Assembly (NCBI GenBank): GCA_947458265.1
Contig: CANGYF010000003.1
Location: 62,001 to 126,000, forward strand
Reading direction: 5' to 3'
DNA: 64,000 nucleotides
DNA from: Betaproteobacteria bacterium
GTDB lineage: Bacteria > Pseudomonadota > Gammaproteobacteria > Burkholderiales > CAIKXV01
Shown: in pieces, positions 7,283 to 15,836 of the stretch
How the letters are laid out: each line of letters starts with the position of its first letter
Position numbering within the stretch: the stretch's first letter is position 1
Notes under the pieces: generated by a model
Database searches by the model: none
Seen by the model: only the letters and a program-made list of their open reading frames with translations
What the model was told of the DNA's origin: nothing
Program-made: the position numbers and the translations under genes

Positions 7283-9181
7283 ATGAACGCACTGTACCTT
7301 TCGCCCGCCTCGTGCCGGCTCCGACTCCTCGCGCGTCGATGGGCCGCGCTGATGTTGCTCGCCTGCCTGTTCGCGCTCGCTGCCCGACCGGTGCTGTCCC
7401 AGCCTGCGGTCGGCAGTACCGTGCGCGGTGCGCTGGCGCTCGGCTGGGGGGCCAGCGTGCCGTTGCCCGAGGGCGACTGGCGGGTCGCGGCAACGCCGGT
7501 GTTCACCCAGCCGAACATGAAGTACGAAGTGATCGTGCTGCACCACCTGCGCGATGACGCACCGATCCCGCTGCTGGTGGTCCGGCACATCCGCGACAAC
7601 CGCACCAGCGGCTGGCCGCCTCTGCCCTGCGATGCCGGCCCCGCGCGCGAGGGCAGCACCGAGTTCATGCGCAGTTCGCACGGCTCTGGTTCGAACGACG
7701 TGGTGAACCGCTGCTCGCGCGTGTGGCCGATCGGAAACCTGGCGCAGTGGCGCACAGGCGCAGCGTCGTCGGAGCGCTGGTGGAGCGATCTGGGCTCCTC
7801 GGCACTCGCCATGGAGTCCTCGGCCAACGTCACCGGGGTGCTGCTGGTGCAGATGTCCTTGCAGGAGCACCTGAAGCGGCGGGTCTACGTCGAGGCTTTC
7901 GTACGGCCGCCGCAGGGCCGTACGCCCGCCCAGTTCCGCGAGGCCGTGGTCTCCGGCGGCGGTGGCGTCGAGGCCGAGATGTTCTCGACCTGGACTGCGG
8001 TCTACATGGCCTCGATGCAGCTGTCGTTCCTGAACCTCACGCCGCGGCCGATCATCGCGCTCGGCTGGGCAACCGGGCCCGGCACTGCAACGGCTGCCGC
8101 CCCGGTACGGCCAGCCGCCGGCCAGGCGGTGGCTGGCAGTGCGGCGCCTACCGCAGCGAGTGCTCCGGCTGCCGCGAAACCGTCGCCTGGCGCAGCGGTT
8201 ACAGCGGCCCCGGCGGCCCCGGCGGCGACGCCACCGACGGTGGCCGCTGCGTCCGCGACGGTAGCGACGACTGCGACGACTGCGACGACCCCTGCGCCGG
8301 CAGCGCCAGTGGCCTCGTCTGCGGCGATCGAACAGCAGAACCGCGATTTGCAGGCGCAGCTCGACCAGATGCGCAAGACGCTTGCCCAGCTCCAGGCAAC
8401 GGTCGAGAAGGGCGCTGCCCAGAAGGCGCCGGCGCCGCAGGCCGAGGCCTCGCGTCCGTTCGTGCCACGGCCACCCGCGCCCCACCGCAAGGCACTCGTG
8501 ATCGGCAACGACCGCTACCTGCACGTGGCACCGCTGGTCAACGCCGTGGCCGACGCCGAGTCGATGGCGCGCACGCTGCAGGCCGTCGGCTTCACCGTCA
8601 CCCGGCACATCAACCTCGATGAGAAGCAGTTCAAGCAGGCGTTGCGCGACTTCCGGATGCGGGTGCAGGGTGGCGACGAGGTAATCGTCTTCTTCGCCGG
8701 CCACGGCGTGCAGCTGGGTGCTGCCAACTACCTGCTGCCGACCGATATCCGCGCCGACCACGAAGAGCAGGTGAAGGACGAGGCCATTCCGCTGCAGCGC
8801 ATCCTCGACGACCTCAACGACCGCAAGGCGAAGTTCGCACTGGCGGTGATCGATGCCTGCCGCGACAACCCGTTCCAGTCGAAGGGCCGCAGCATCGGCG
8901 GGCGCGGACTGGCGCCGACCTCGGCGGCCACCGGACAGATGGTGATGTACTCCGCCGGCGCAGGACAGCAGGCGCTCGACCGCCTCGGTCCGAACGACAC
9001 GGAACGCAACGGGCTGTTCACCCGCGTGCTGCTGCGCGAGATGACCGTGCCCGGCCAGTCGGTGGACCGCGTGCTGCGCAACGTCCGCAACGAGGTGGTG
9101 AAGCTCGCTCGCGGCGTCGGTCATGAACAGACGCCGGCCCTGTACGACCAGGCCATCGGCGAATTCTTCTTCGCGCCATGA
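7283..9181 (+). CDS. Exported caspase-like (C14 family) peptidase, C-terminal catalytic domain
   Basis: A 632-residue protein with an N-terminal signal peptide (LMLLACLFALAARPVLSQ). About 240 residues of unrecognised domain follow, then an Ala/Pro/Thr-rich linker (about 265-345) and a short coiled coil (EQQNRDLQAQLDQMRKTLAQ, about 350-380). The C-terminus is a caspase/metacaspase domain starting at KALVIGNDRY. The catalytic dyad is visible: His474 in FFAGHGVQ and Cys526 in VIDACRDNPF. The ATG at 7283 lies four bases after the stop of the zinc-ribbon gene; a GTG at 7268 is the alternative. Its stop overlaps the next start (ATGA). Known bacterial C14 enzymes cut after Arg, Lys or Asp. An exported one probably works in the periplasm, and its target is unknown. 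Confidence 0.88.
   Translation: MNALYLSPASCRLRLLARRWAALMLLACLFALAARPVLSQPAVGSTVRGALALGWGASVPLPEGDWRVAATPVFTQPNMKYEVIVLHHLRDDAPIPLLVVRHIRDNRTSGWPPLPCDAGPAREGSTEFMRSSHGSGSNDVVNRCSRVWPIGNLAQWRTGAASSERWWSDLGSSALAMESSANVTGVLLVQMSLQEHLKRRVYVEAFVRPPQGRTPAQFREAVVSGGGGVEAEMFSTWTAVYMASMQLSFLNLTPRPIIALGWATGPGTATAAAPVRPAAGQAVAGSAAPTAASAPAAAKPSPGAAVTAAPAAPAATPPTVAAASATVATTATTATTPAPAAPVASSAAIEQQNRDLQAQLDQMRKTLAQLQATVEKGAAQKAPAPQAEASRPFVPRPPAPHRKALVIGNDRYLHVAPLVNAVADAESMARTLQAVGFTVTRHINLDEKQFKQALRDFRMRVQGGDEVIVFFAGHGVQLGAANYLLPTDIRADHEEQVKDEAIPLQRILDDLNDRKAKFALAVIDACRDNPFQSKGRSIGGRGLAPTSAATGQMVMYSAGAGQQALDRLGPNDTERNGLFTRVLLREMTVPGQSVDRVLRNVRNEVVKLARGVGHEQTPALYDQAIGEFFFAP
8264..8290 (+). repeat. Three 9-base tandem repeats in the caspase linker
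   Basis: The unit GCGACGACT occurs three times in a row, the last copy ending in C. It encodes the Ala-Thr-Thr repeats of the linker between the unknown N-terminal domain and the coiled coil. The neighbouring stretch 8206-8224 also repeats a GGCCCCGGC unit. Such repeats change length easily by slippage in steps of three residues without breaking the frame. Confidence 0.7.
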
Positions 9182-10980
9182 AGCGCGCGGCCGCCGTTTC
9201 CCATGACCGTGTCCCGGCCGGCTCCAGGCTGAACGCACGTTGCGCGCCGGGGTTACTGCTGGCTGCGCTTGTGCTGCTGCTGCTCGCGCCTTCGCCCGCT
9301 GCGCTGGCCCAGCCCTCGGGGGCACGCACCGCGCTGATCATCGGCATCAGCCGCTATGCCGATCCATCGGTAACGCCGCTGCGCGGTGTCGAGCACGACA
9401 TGGCGAGCGCCCGTGCGATCGCCCGTGCGATGGGCGTGCCGGACACCGGCATGCGGGTGGTGCGCAACGCCGAGGCCACCAAGGCAGGCCTGCTCGCCAT
9501 CCTGCGCGAATTCGGCGACCGGGTCGGCGACGGCTCGCGTGCGCTGGTCTATTTCTCGGGTCACGGCACCCGCTACTTCGATCCCCAAGCCGGTGGCTGC
9601 ATCGAGGGTCTGCTTACCTACGACGGTCAGGTGATCACCAATACTGAACTGGCACAGGCCACGCAGTCGGCTGGACAACGTTCGGACAAGCTGGTGGTGA
9701 TGCTCGATGCCTGCCACTCGGAAGGTGTGCTGCCCGGGCAGGCTGCCGCATCGCGAGGGCTTGGCCCGGCACTGGTGCCCAAGTTCAGTACGCCGACCGC
9801 CGGTGCTTCCGCCGCAGCATGTTCGATGGTGTCGAACTACCGCACGCGCGGACTGTTCGCCGAGTCGACCCGGCTCGGTGCGCTGCGCGAGAACGTGGTG
9901 ATGATCGCCTCCGCGCGTCCGGACGAAGTGAGCTTCGACGATCCGAACAACGGCGGCCTGGCCACGCAGGGCATCCGCGATTGCATGCTCGGCAAGGCGC
10001 GCGACCTCGATGCCTCGGGTGCGGTCAGCCTGGAGGAGATCCGGCGTTGCGCACAGTCGTTCGTGAACGAGCGCCTGCGCGCCTATCCGAACCTCTCGCC
10101 GCACAACATCACCCTGACTGGAAACCGTAACCTCGTGCCGGTCCCGGTGGTACGTCCTCCGGCGGCGAGCCCGGTTGCCACCGTGCCCTCCGCGCCACCG
10201 GCACCTGTGGCCACGCCGCCAATGGCGCTGGTGCAGGCGCCTCCGGCAGCCGTGCAGCCCCCGCCCGCACCGGTCAAGCCGCCGGCAGCGCCCGTCCAGA
10301 CCCCGCCCGCCCAGACGGCTTCGACGCCGCCGCCGGCGCCCTCGGCACCTCCGGCACCGCCACCGGCCGCCCCGCCTGTACCGGCGGTGCCTGCGCCGCC
10401 CGTGGTGTCCGCGCCGCCTCCGGTGCAGGTGCCGATCGCCGTGGCGCCGAGCCCGGAGCCGGAACCGGCACCTCCGCCGCCTCCGCTGGCCTCGCTGGCG
10501 ACGCTCCAGGAGATCGCCGCGCAGTCCGACCCCCGGCGCATGCCGCAGGTCAGTGGACAGTCCCGCGCGCTGCGTATCGGCCGAGACTTCCTCGACCTCA
10601 CCATCACGGCGCCCCACGACGGATTCCTGTACGTGGTGCTGCTGGGCAGCGATGCCAGCAGCTTCTACCTGCTGTTCCCCAACGCACTGGACAGGGATAA
10701 CCGCGTGCGCGCTGGCCAGCCGGTACGCCTGCCGCGCGAGGACTGGCGCATCCGCGCCGCCGGACCCGCTGGTACCAACCAGCTGCTGGTGGTGGTTTCG
10801 GATGCACCGCGCGCGCTGGAGCGCCTCAGCCGCTCGAAGCCGGATGCGAAATCTCCGTTCACCTTCGCGCTGAACACCCTGGGTGGACGCAGCGCCCTGT
10901 TCGATTTCCTGACCTCGGCACCCGCTGGCGGCACCGAAGCCTTTGGTGCGCAACTGTTCACCGTGGAGGAGATCCGATGA
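9178..10980 (+). CDS. Exported caspase-like peptidase with Pro-rich linker and DUF4384-like domain
   Basis: A 600-residue protein with a signal peptide (LLLAALVLLLLAPSPAALAQ, to about residue 43) followed at once by a caspase-like domain starting TALIIGISRYAD. The dyad is His129 in YFSGHGTR and Cys179 in MLDACHSEG. A Pro/Ala linker of about 115 residues (322-438) leads to a C-terminal domain (about 455-560). Its RIGRDFLDLTITAPHDGFLYV and FYLLFPN motifs match the DUF4384 domain often found behind bacterial caspase domains. The order of domains is the reverse of the preceding gene, so the two are not recent duplicates. It overlaps both neighbours by four bases (ATGA), so translation is coupled through the operon. 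Confidence 0.88.
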   Translation: MKRAAAVSHDRVPAGSRLNARCAPGLLLAALVLLLLAPSPAALAQPSGARTALIIGISRYADPSVTPLRGVEHDMASARAIARAMGVPDTGMRVVRNAEATKAGLLAILREFGDRVGDGSRALVYFSGHGTRYFDPQAGGCIEGLLTYDGQVITNTELAQATQSAGQRSDKLVVMLDACHSEGVLPGQAAASRGLGPALVPKFSTPTAGASAAACSMVSNYRTRGLFAESTRLGALRENVVMIASARPDEVSFDDPNNGGLATQGIRDCMLGKARDLDASGAVSLEEIRRCAQSFVNERLRAYPNLSPHNITLTGNRNLVPVPVVRPPAASPVATVPSAPPAPVATPPMALVQAPPAAVQPPPAPVKPPAAPVQTPPAQTASTPPPAPSAPPAPPPAAPPVPAVPAPPVVSAPPPVQVPIAVAPSPEPEPAPPPPPLASLATLQEIAAQSDPRRMPQVSGQSRALRIGRDFLDLTITAPHDGFLYVVLLGSDASSFYLLFPNALDRDNRVRAGQPVRLPREDWRIRAAGPAGTNQLLVVVSDAPRALERLSRSKPDAKSPFTFALNTLGGRSALFDFLTSAPAGGTEAFGAQLFTVEEIR

Positions 10981-11501
10981 AATCCAGGCTCGCCCCGGCT
11001 TGGCTTCTTCTCGCCTTGCTGGCACTGCCCGCCGCTGCACAGCCTGCCGCCGCACCGCCGGCCGTTGCACAACCCACCGGCAACGCCACCGCGAACGATC
11101 TGGTCGATCGCCTGGCGCCGCTGCCACCCGCTACCCGCGGCCTGCGCAATCTCGTACCCGAGCCGCGCAGCGTCGACCTGGTGGTGCTGTTCGACTTCGA
11201 CTCGGCACGCATCCAGCCGGCCAGCCTGCCGCTGCTCGACAGCCTTGCCACCGCCATGCGCAGCGATCGCCTGGCGACGCTACGCTTTCTGGTGGAGGGT
11301 CATACCGACGCCAAGGGCAATGCCGCCTACAACCAGAAGCTCAGCCAGCGCCGGGCCGAATCGGTGATCGGGCACCTCGTCTCTGCGGGCGTCGAGCGCA
11401 CGCGATTGACCGCCGAAGGACGCGGTGCTGCAGACCTGCTGCGCAAGGATCAGCCCTATTCGCTGGAGAACCGGCGCGTACGCATCACCGCCATGCCCTG
11501 A
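10977..11501 (+). CDS. OmpA-family peptidoglycan-binding protein
   Basis: A 174-residue protein with a signal peptide (LLALLALPAAAQPAAAPP) and one OmpA C-terminal domain (about 65-174). The domain shows VVLFDFDSARIQPASLPLL, LRFLVEGHTDAKGNAAYNQKLSQRRAESV and LENRRVRITAM, which holds the peptidoglycan diaminopimelate contacts (the Asp of GHTD and the Arg of NRRV). No lipobox cysteine is present, so it is probably a soluble periplasmic or loosely wall-bound protein. It ends the five-gene caspase operon, overlapping the preceding gene by ATGA. Its likely role is to tether the module to peptidoglycan. Confidence 0.88.
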   Translation: MKSRLAPAWLLLALLALPAAAQPAAAPPAVAQPTGNATANDLVDRLAPLPPATRGLRNLVPEPRSVDLVVLFDFDSARIQPASLPLLDSLATAMRSDRLATLRFLVEGHTDAKGNAAYNQKLSQRRAESVIGHLVSAGVERTRLTAEGRGAADLLRKDQPYSLENRRVRITAMP

Positions 11502-11508
11502 TCGCGGG

Positions 11509-12273
11509 TCAGCGCTTGCGCCCGGCCGCGCGGGCCTCGCGCTTCAACTCGAACCGGTACCGGTAGCGCTCCTCAGGATGCACGCTGACCGTGGTCTGGA
11601 ATACCTCGCCATCGCGGCCGGTGTAGGTACGCATCACCCCCATCGCGGGTGAATCCGCCGGGGCCTTGAGCGCGGCGGCCATCTGTTTCGGAACGCGCAT
11701 CACGAAGATCTCGATGTCCGCCTGTTCGATCACCTCGTCGTAGAGCTCGACGATCTGCTCGCACACCGGTATCAGCGTGTGCCGGCGGTGCTTCGTCACG
11801 CCGGCGAACTTCGGCAGCACGTAAGTGTCGGTCCAGCACAGCGGTACGGTGGACGTGCCGGCGTAACGCAGCGTGGTGATCTGGAACCACTCTTTGCCGG
11901 CGGGGCAGTGCAGTTGCTGCGCCAGTCCGGCATCGGCCTGCAGGTAGCGGGTGGCGGTCACCGTGCGATGGGTGTCGCGCGGATAGTCGAGCAGCTCATT
12001 CACCGACGTGACCGCATGCGAAAGCACCACCGGCATGTGCGTGGCCACCACCACCGAACCGGTACGCGGCCTGCGTACGATCAGGCCTTCGGCAGTGAGC
12101 GTCGCCAGCGCCTGGCGCAGTGTCGGGCGGCTGGTGTCGAACAGCGTGGCGAGCTCCGCCTCAATCGGCAGGCGAGCCCCCACCGTGTAGACGCCAGACT
12201 GGATGTCGGCGCGCAGCCGTTCGGCGATCTGTGTGTGGCGGGGAGGACTCTTCCGAGGCGCCATTTCAATCAT
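11509..12273 (-). CDS. GntR-family transcriptional regulator with UTRA domain
   Basis: A 254-residue regulator. The N-terminal winged helix-turn-helix (about 10-75) has IAERLRADIQSGVYTVGARLPIEAELA and SRPTLRQALATLTAEGLI, the classic GntR DNA-binding pattern. The C-terminal part (about 95-250) is a UTRA ligand domain with WFQITTLRY, TDTYVLP and the late MGVMRTYTGRDG strand. The ATG at 12271-12273 is preferred; the open frame continues upstream to 12489 but overlaps the HDOD gene and shows no homology. UTRA regulators respond to small metabolites such as sugars or amino-acid derivatives. It is convergent with the OmpA-like gene and may control its own promoter through the palindrome at 12330-12345. 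Confidence 0.92.
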   Translation of the reverse strand: MIEMAPRKSPPRHTQIAERLRADIQSGVYTVGARLPIEAELATLFDTSRPTLRQALATLTAEGLIVRRPRTGSVVVATHMPVVLSHAVTSVNELLDYPRDTHRTVTATRYLQADAGLAQQLHCPAGKEWFQITTLRYAGTSTVPLCWTDTYVLPKFAGVTKHRRHTLIPVCEQIVELYDEVIEQADIEIFVMRVPKQMAAALKAPADSPAMGVMRTYTGRDGEVFQTTVSVHPEERYRYRFELKREARAAGRKR

Positions 12274-12329
12274 GTTGACAATCAGGGGCGTCGATACGGT
12301 CACGCACGGATGCCTGATGACCGGCCAAC

Positions 12330-12345
12330 GCCAAGAATACTTGGC
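12330..12345. promoter_or_regulatory. Inverted repeat upstream of the GntR gene, possible operator
   Basis: GCCAAG and CTTGGC arms of six bases flank AATA, 57 bases upstream of the GntR start and inside the 125-base gap to the HDOD gene. GntR/UTRA dimers bind short palindromes of this size and usually regulate themselves. No assigned consensus fits exactly, so the link is by position only. Confidence 0.4.
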
Positions 12346-12398
12346 ATGTGAACGCGAGGCGCACCCTGCCGCTGGCGCCGACGGACTATTCCCGATGA

Positions 12399-13262
12399 TT
12401 ACAGGGACTGCAGGTAATCGCGCAGGTCCGTGTAATCGGTGTTGCTCAAGCCGAGGTAGTCCAGCGCGTTGTGCCCACGTGCAGCCCAATGCGTGTCATC
12501 GCGCATCCTCTGGGCTGTGTCGTTGAAATGCTCGGCGAGGATGTTGATGGCGACCAGGGTGTATGCCATCGGATGCGCGTCGTCGGCATTGGCGAAGAGG
12601 TCTACGTCATGGTGGTGCAGGATGGCCGCGCGGACCGTGTCGGACAGCCCCCATACGCGCCCGATGACGTGGCCGACCGCAGCGTGGCTGGTGCCGTGCC
12701 GTTCCTCCTCGACCTCGGTCATCGGCCGCGGATCGACCGCAGCGATGCGCAGCGTCTCGCGATAGTCTGGAAACCGCTGCATCAGCATCGGTATGCCGCT
12801 ATCGCGGAACAGGCCGAAGGTGTAGCACTCCTCGCGCGGCACCCTGGGCAGCAGGCTGCAAATATGCGCGTTTATCGAGGCGACCTTCTCTGCACTGTCC
12901 CAGAACCGTTCCAGGCTGGCGCCGCCGCCAGCAGCATTGCGCAGCATCAACCCGGTGACCACGTTGCGCACGTTGCGCATGCCCAGCAGTTGCACCGCCT
13001 GCAGCACGCTCCCCACCTTCCGGCTCAAGCCGAACAACGGGGAATTCAAGGTACGCAGCATGGCCGCCGAAACGCCCACGTCCTTCGTGATCAGGGCCTC
13101 GACCACTTTCGGATTGGGTGAGTCCGACTTCAGTTCGGCGTCCAGGGACAGCAGCAGGCTGGGCCGCGGCGGAATCGTGACGCCATTGAGCAGCGCGTCG
13201 ATGCCTTCCTGGGACAGTTCGTGGTCCATGAGGCGCTCGATCAGAGAGGAGGGTGATGCCAT
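12399..13262 (-). CDS. HDOD domain protein
   Basis: A 287-residue cytoplasmic protein made almost wholly of one HDOD domain, a degenerate relative of the HD-GYP/HD phosphohydrolases. Recognisable parts are IPPRPSLLLSLDAELK at the N-terminus, VSAAMLRTLNSPLFGLSRKVGSVLQAVQLLG, and later HGTSHAAVGHVIGRVWGLSDTVRAAILHHHD. HDOD proteins act as scaffolds in signalling (chemotaxis, c-di-GMP-linked networks, stress) rather than as enzymes. The gene stands alone, in the same direction as the GntR gene, with a 125-base gap that contains the palindrome. The trigger and partner are not visible. Confidence 0.9.
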   Translation of the reverse strand: MASPSSLIERLMDHELSQEGIDALLNGVTIPPRPSLLLSLDAELKSDSPNPKVVEALITKDVGVSAAMLRTLNSPLFGLSRKVGSVLQAVQLLGMRNVRNVVTGLMLRNAAGGGASLERFWDSAEKVASINAHICSLLPRVPREECYTFGLFRDSGIPMLMQRFPDYRETLRIAAVDPRPMTEVEEERHGTSHAAVGHVIGRVWGLSDTVRAAILHHHDVDLFANADDAHPMAYTLVAINILAEHFNDTAQRMRDDTHWAARGHNALDYLGLSNTDYTDLRDYLQSL

Positions 13263-13428
13263 GCCGCCAATCGCCGCCTGTTCGCGTCGATCGCTGTGTG
13301 TGACATTTAGGTTACGGCTATGTTACAGCCCTTCCCGCCCTGGTATACGGTAATTCTTCACGGGACCGCGTGGTCCACGACCGATGTCCCGGCGTACTCC
13401 CCGGTTGGCCGATGCCTGCGCATTTGTA

Positions 13429-13457
13429 TTGACAATTCATCGCCTCGGTCCTACCTT
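13429..13457 (+). promoter_or_regulatory. Sigma-70-like promoter for the flavin monooxygenase gene
   Basis: A perfect TTGACA (13429-13434) is followed after 17 bases by TACCTT (13452-13457), a moderate -10 box. The expected start point near 13464 lies 20 to 36 bases before the candidate start codons at 13485 and 13500. The rest of the 237-base gap back to the HDOD gene shows no gene. Confidence 0.5.
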
Positions 13458-13499
13458 GAGGCACTCGGCCCCAAAGGTCGTTGCATGAAGGATCCCGCG

Positions 13500-14747
13500 A
13501 TGAACGCGCGAGCCCCGCTGGCGGTTGTGCCGGCATCCGTCGGCCCTGCCGGCACCGGCAAGGACTTTTCCAGCGTCTCCTATGCCGAAGCCCTGCAGCG
13601 TGCGACCGACCTGATTCCGCTGCTGCGTGCCGAAGCGCCGGCCACCGAAGCCGCGACACGCCTCACCGATACCGTGCTGACCGCGCTGCACGACAGCGGC
13701 CTGCTGCGCTCGCAGCAGCCGAAGGCCTGGGGCGGCATGGAACTCGACTTCCCCGCGTTCTACGAGATCCCCGAGAAGCTCGGCCAGGGCTGCGCGTCGA
13801 CCGCCTGGGTGTTCGCCAACCTGTCTTCGCACCACCGTCAGCTCGTGCAGTGGGATCCGAAGGCGCATGAAGAGATCTGGGGCACGGACCCGGACGCGCT
13901 GATCGCCTCCGGCATCGCCTATGTGCAGGGGCAGGGCACGCTGGTCGACGGCGGACTGCTGCTGTCCGGCCAGTGGAGCTTCTCGTCCGGCGTCGACGTG
14001 TCCTCTTGGAACATGCTCGCCTGTGTGGTCAAGGACGCCGATGGCAAGCCGATCGACTGGTGCATGAACCTGGTGCCGCGCGAAGACTACGAGATCATCG
14101 ACGACTGGCAGGTGCTGGGCATGCGCGGCACCGGCAGCCGTACCGTGCGCTGCAAGGACGTGTTCGTGCCGCAGCACCGCGTGCTGTCGATGCAGATATC
14201 GAAGCCCGGACACAGCTTCCCCGGCTTCAAGACGCACGCCAACCCGATGTTCCGCGTCCCCAACTCGGCGCTCGGCGGCAACGCGATCGCGGGCGCGATG
14301 ATCGGCAATGCCCGTGCGATGCTCGACGAGACGACGTCCTCGGTGAAGCAGCGTGCGACCAGCTACACCGGCGCCTCGATGCGCGACTTCCCTACCGTCC
14401 AGCTGCGGGTGGGCATGGCTGGCGCGAAGATCGACGCGGCGCACGCCTGGCTGAAGGGCGACTGCCACGAAGGCTGGGCGCACTACAAGTCCGGTGGCAG
14501 CTTCGACCTCGAGACCAAGCTGCGCTACCGGCGTAACACGGCGATGGCGATGAAGATCGCCAACGAAGCGGTCGACATCCTGCAGGAGATGGCCGGCGCG
14601 AACGCCATCTACGACAAGAGCCCGCTGCAGCGGATGTTCCGCGATGCGCATGCATCGTCCGGGCATGTGGTGTTCAACACCGACATGCAGTTCACGCCGT
14701 GGGGGCTGGTAGCGCTGGGCGGGGCGTTCAAGAGCCCGACGATGTAG
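13500..14747 (+). CDS. Acyl-CoA dehydrogenase-fold flavin monooxygenase
   Basis: A 415-residue protein of the group of two-component flavin monooxygenases with the acyl-CoA dehydrogenase fold (HsaA/DszC/HpaB-like oxygenase components). Visible motifs are LRSQQPKAWGGMELDFPAFYEI, GQGCASTAWVFANLSSHHRQL and LLSGQWSFSSGVDVSSWNM, followed by MRGTGSRTVRCKDVFVP, which lines the flavin site. The catalytic glutamate of true acyl-CoA dehydrogenases is not evident. AAGGA seven bases before the ATG at 13500 supports that start; an ATG at 13485 is also possible. These enzymes need a separate flavin reductase, which is not in this neighbourhood. The likely substrate is an aromatic or heterocyclic compound. 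Confidence 0.87.
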   Translation: MNARAPLAVVPASVGPAGTGKDFSSVSYAEALQRATDLIPLLRAEAPATEAATRLTDTVLTALHDSGLLRSQQPKAWGGMELDFPAFYEIPEKLGQGCASTAWVFANLSSHHRQLVQWDPKAHEEIWGTDPDALIASGIAYVQGQGTLVDGGLLLSGQWSFSSGVDVSSWNMLACVVKDADGKPIDWCMNLVPREDYEIIDDWQVLGMRGTGSRTVRCKDVFVPQHRVLSMQISKPGHSFPGFKTHANPMFRVPNSALGGNAIAGAMIGNARAMLDETTSSVKQRATSYTGASMRDFPTVQLRVGMAGAKIDAAHAWLKGDCHEGWAHYKSGGSFDLETKLRYRRNTAMAMKIANEAVDILQEMAGANAIYDKSPLQRMFRDAHASSGHVVFNTDMQFTPWGLVALGGAFKSPTM

Positions 14748-14831
14748 GTCGATTGCAGGAGGCCCGGGCCGATGCCGCCGCCGGCCGCCTGCACTGCCAG
14801 ATCGGCAGCCGTGCGCTATGCTCGGCGCGCC

Positions 14832-15836
14832 ATGTCATCGATCCATGCCAAGCGCTCCACCCGAGGGCATGCCTGCGCGGCATTTCGTACGTTGCTGCTT
14901 GCCGCGGGTCTGGCCCTGCTCGCGACTGGCTGCGCCACACCGTTCACTGCAGCCGACGTGCCGCTGGCGCAGCCACCGATCGTCAGCGACCGCGCGCCCG
15001 AGCGGCCGCTCAAGGAAAGCTACTCGCTCTACAACAACACGACCAAGGTCGGGCTGGCCGCCCTGCAGCCGCTGGTGCCTGCCTATGCCGGCGCAGGTCG
15101 GCTGCTGGCAAGCTGGAACCCGCATCCCAAGGGCGTCGCGGGACGTCCGACCTTCGTGGTCGTTCATGGTGGCCACGGACTGGTGCCCGGAAACTTCGCC
15201 ACCGCGCTGTGGTTGCGCGATGCACTGGGCGCCAACGTGCTGCTGCTAGACAGCTACTGGAGCCGCGGCCGCGAAGAGAACTGGGCCACCTGGACGCCGT
15301 TCGGCGCGAACATGCGAGCCCTCGATGCCATCGCGGCCGCCCGTTGGCTGCGCGACAACCGGGCGTTGGATCCGGCCCGGATCTTCCTGTACGGAGACAG
15401 CCAGGGCGGCTGGACGGTGCTGCGGACGTTCACCGACGAGCCCTTCCTGCGCAGCCAGGCGTCCGGCCTCTACCGCGCCGGCATCGCGCTCTACCCGAAC
15501 TGCATCGCCGACGGCAGCCTGTTGCGACCCGCCCTTGGGCCGTACATCGCGCCGGTCATCGTGTTCACGGGCGGGCGCGACACCGCGACGCCGATCGAGC
15601 CGTGCGACCGTGCGGCGCTGACGCGCGCAGCGCAGTGGCACCACTATCCCGACCAGACGCATGGCTGGGACACGGCCAACCGGGGCGCGCACACCCCGGC
15701 GGTAGACGGCGAGTGCGGCAAGGCGATGAACGTGTACAACCGGTTTGCCGTGTGCCGCAGCGATGCCACGACGAACGACATGCGCCGCCGCATCGCGGCC
15801 TTCATCGACAGCCTGCCACCGGCCGCCCCGCGCTAG
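14832..15836 (+). CDS. Lipoprotein alpha/beta hydrolase (dienelactone hydrolase-like)
   Basis: A 334-residue protein with a lipoprotein signal peptide: LLLAAGLALLATGC ends in a lipobox with the modified cysteine at position 34. The body is an alpha/beta hydrolase: FVVVHGGHGL gives the oxyanion region, YGDSQGGWTVL carries the nucleophile Ser190, FTGGRDTATP the likely acid, and DQTHGWDT the histidine. The fold is closest to dienelactone hydrolases and related esterases. It should sit on the periplasmic face of the inner or outer membrane. The ATG at 14832 gives the best signal peptide; an in-frame ATG at 14772 would extend it. It stands alone after the monooxygenase gene. Confidence 0.87.
   Translation: MSSIHAKRSTRGHACAAFRTLLLAAGLALLATGCATPFTAADVPLAQPPIVSDRAPERPLKESYSLYNNTTKVGLAALQPLVPAYAGAGRLLASWNPHPKGVAGRPTFVVVHGGHGLVPGNFATALWLRDALGANVLLLDSYWSRGREENWATWTPFGANMRALDAIAAARWLRDNRALDPARIFLYGDSQGGWTVLRTFTDEPFLRSQASGLYRAGIALYPNCIADGSLLRPALGPYIAPVIVFTGGRDTATPIEPCDRAALTRAAQWHHYPDQTHGWDTANRGAHTPAVDGECGKAMNVYNRFAVCRSDATTNDMRRRIAAFIDSLPPAAPR

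Noticed and set aside
8206-8290. Short direct repeats as a CRISPR-like array
   Set aside because: The units are nine bases with no spacers and are part of a protein linker.
7175-9325. A minus-strand open frame of 716 codons, rich in Arg
   Set aside because: It lies opposite the caspase-like gene and covers several overlapping real genes. It has no known motif.
12274-12489. Extended start of the GntR gene
   Set aside because: The extra 72 residues overlap the HDOD gene and have no homology; the palindrome and a normal GntR length fit the start at 12273.
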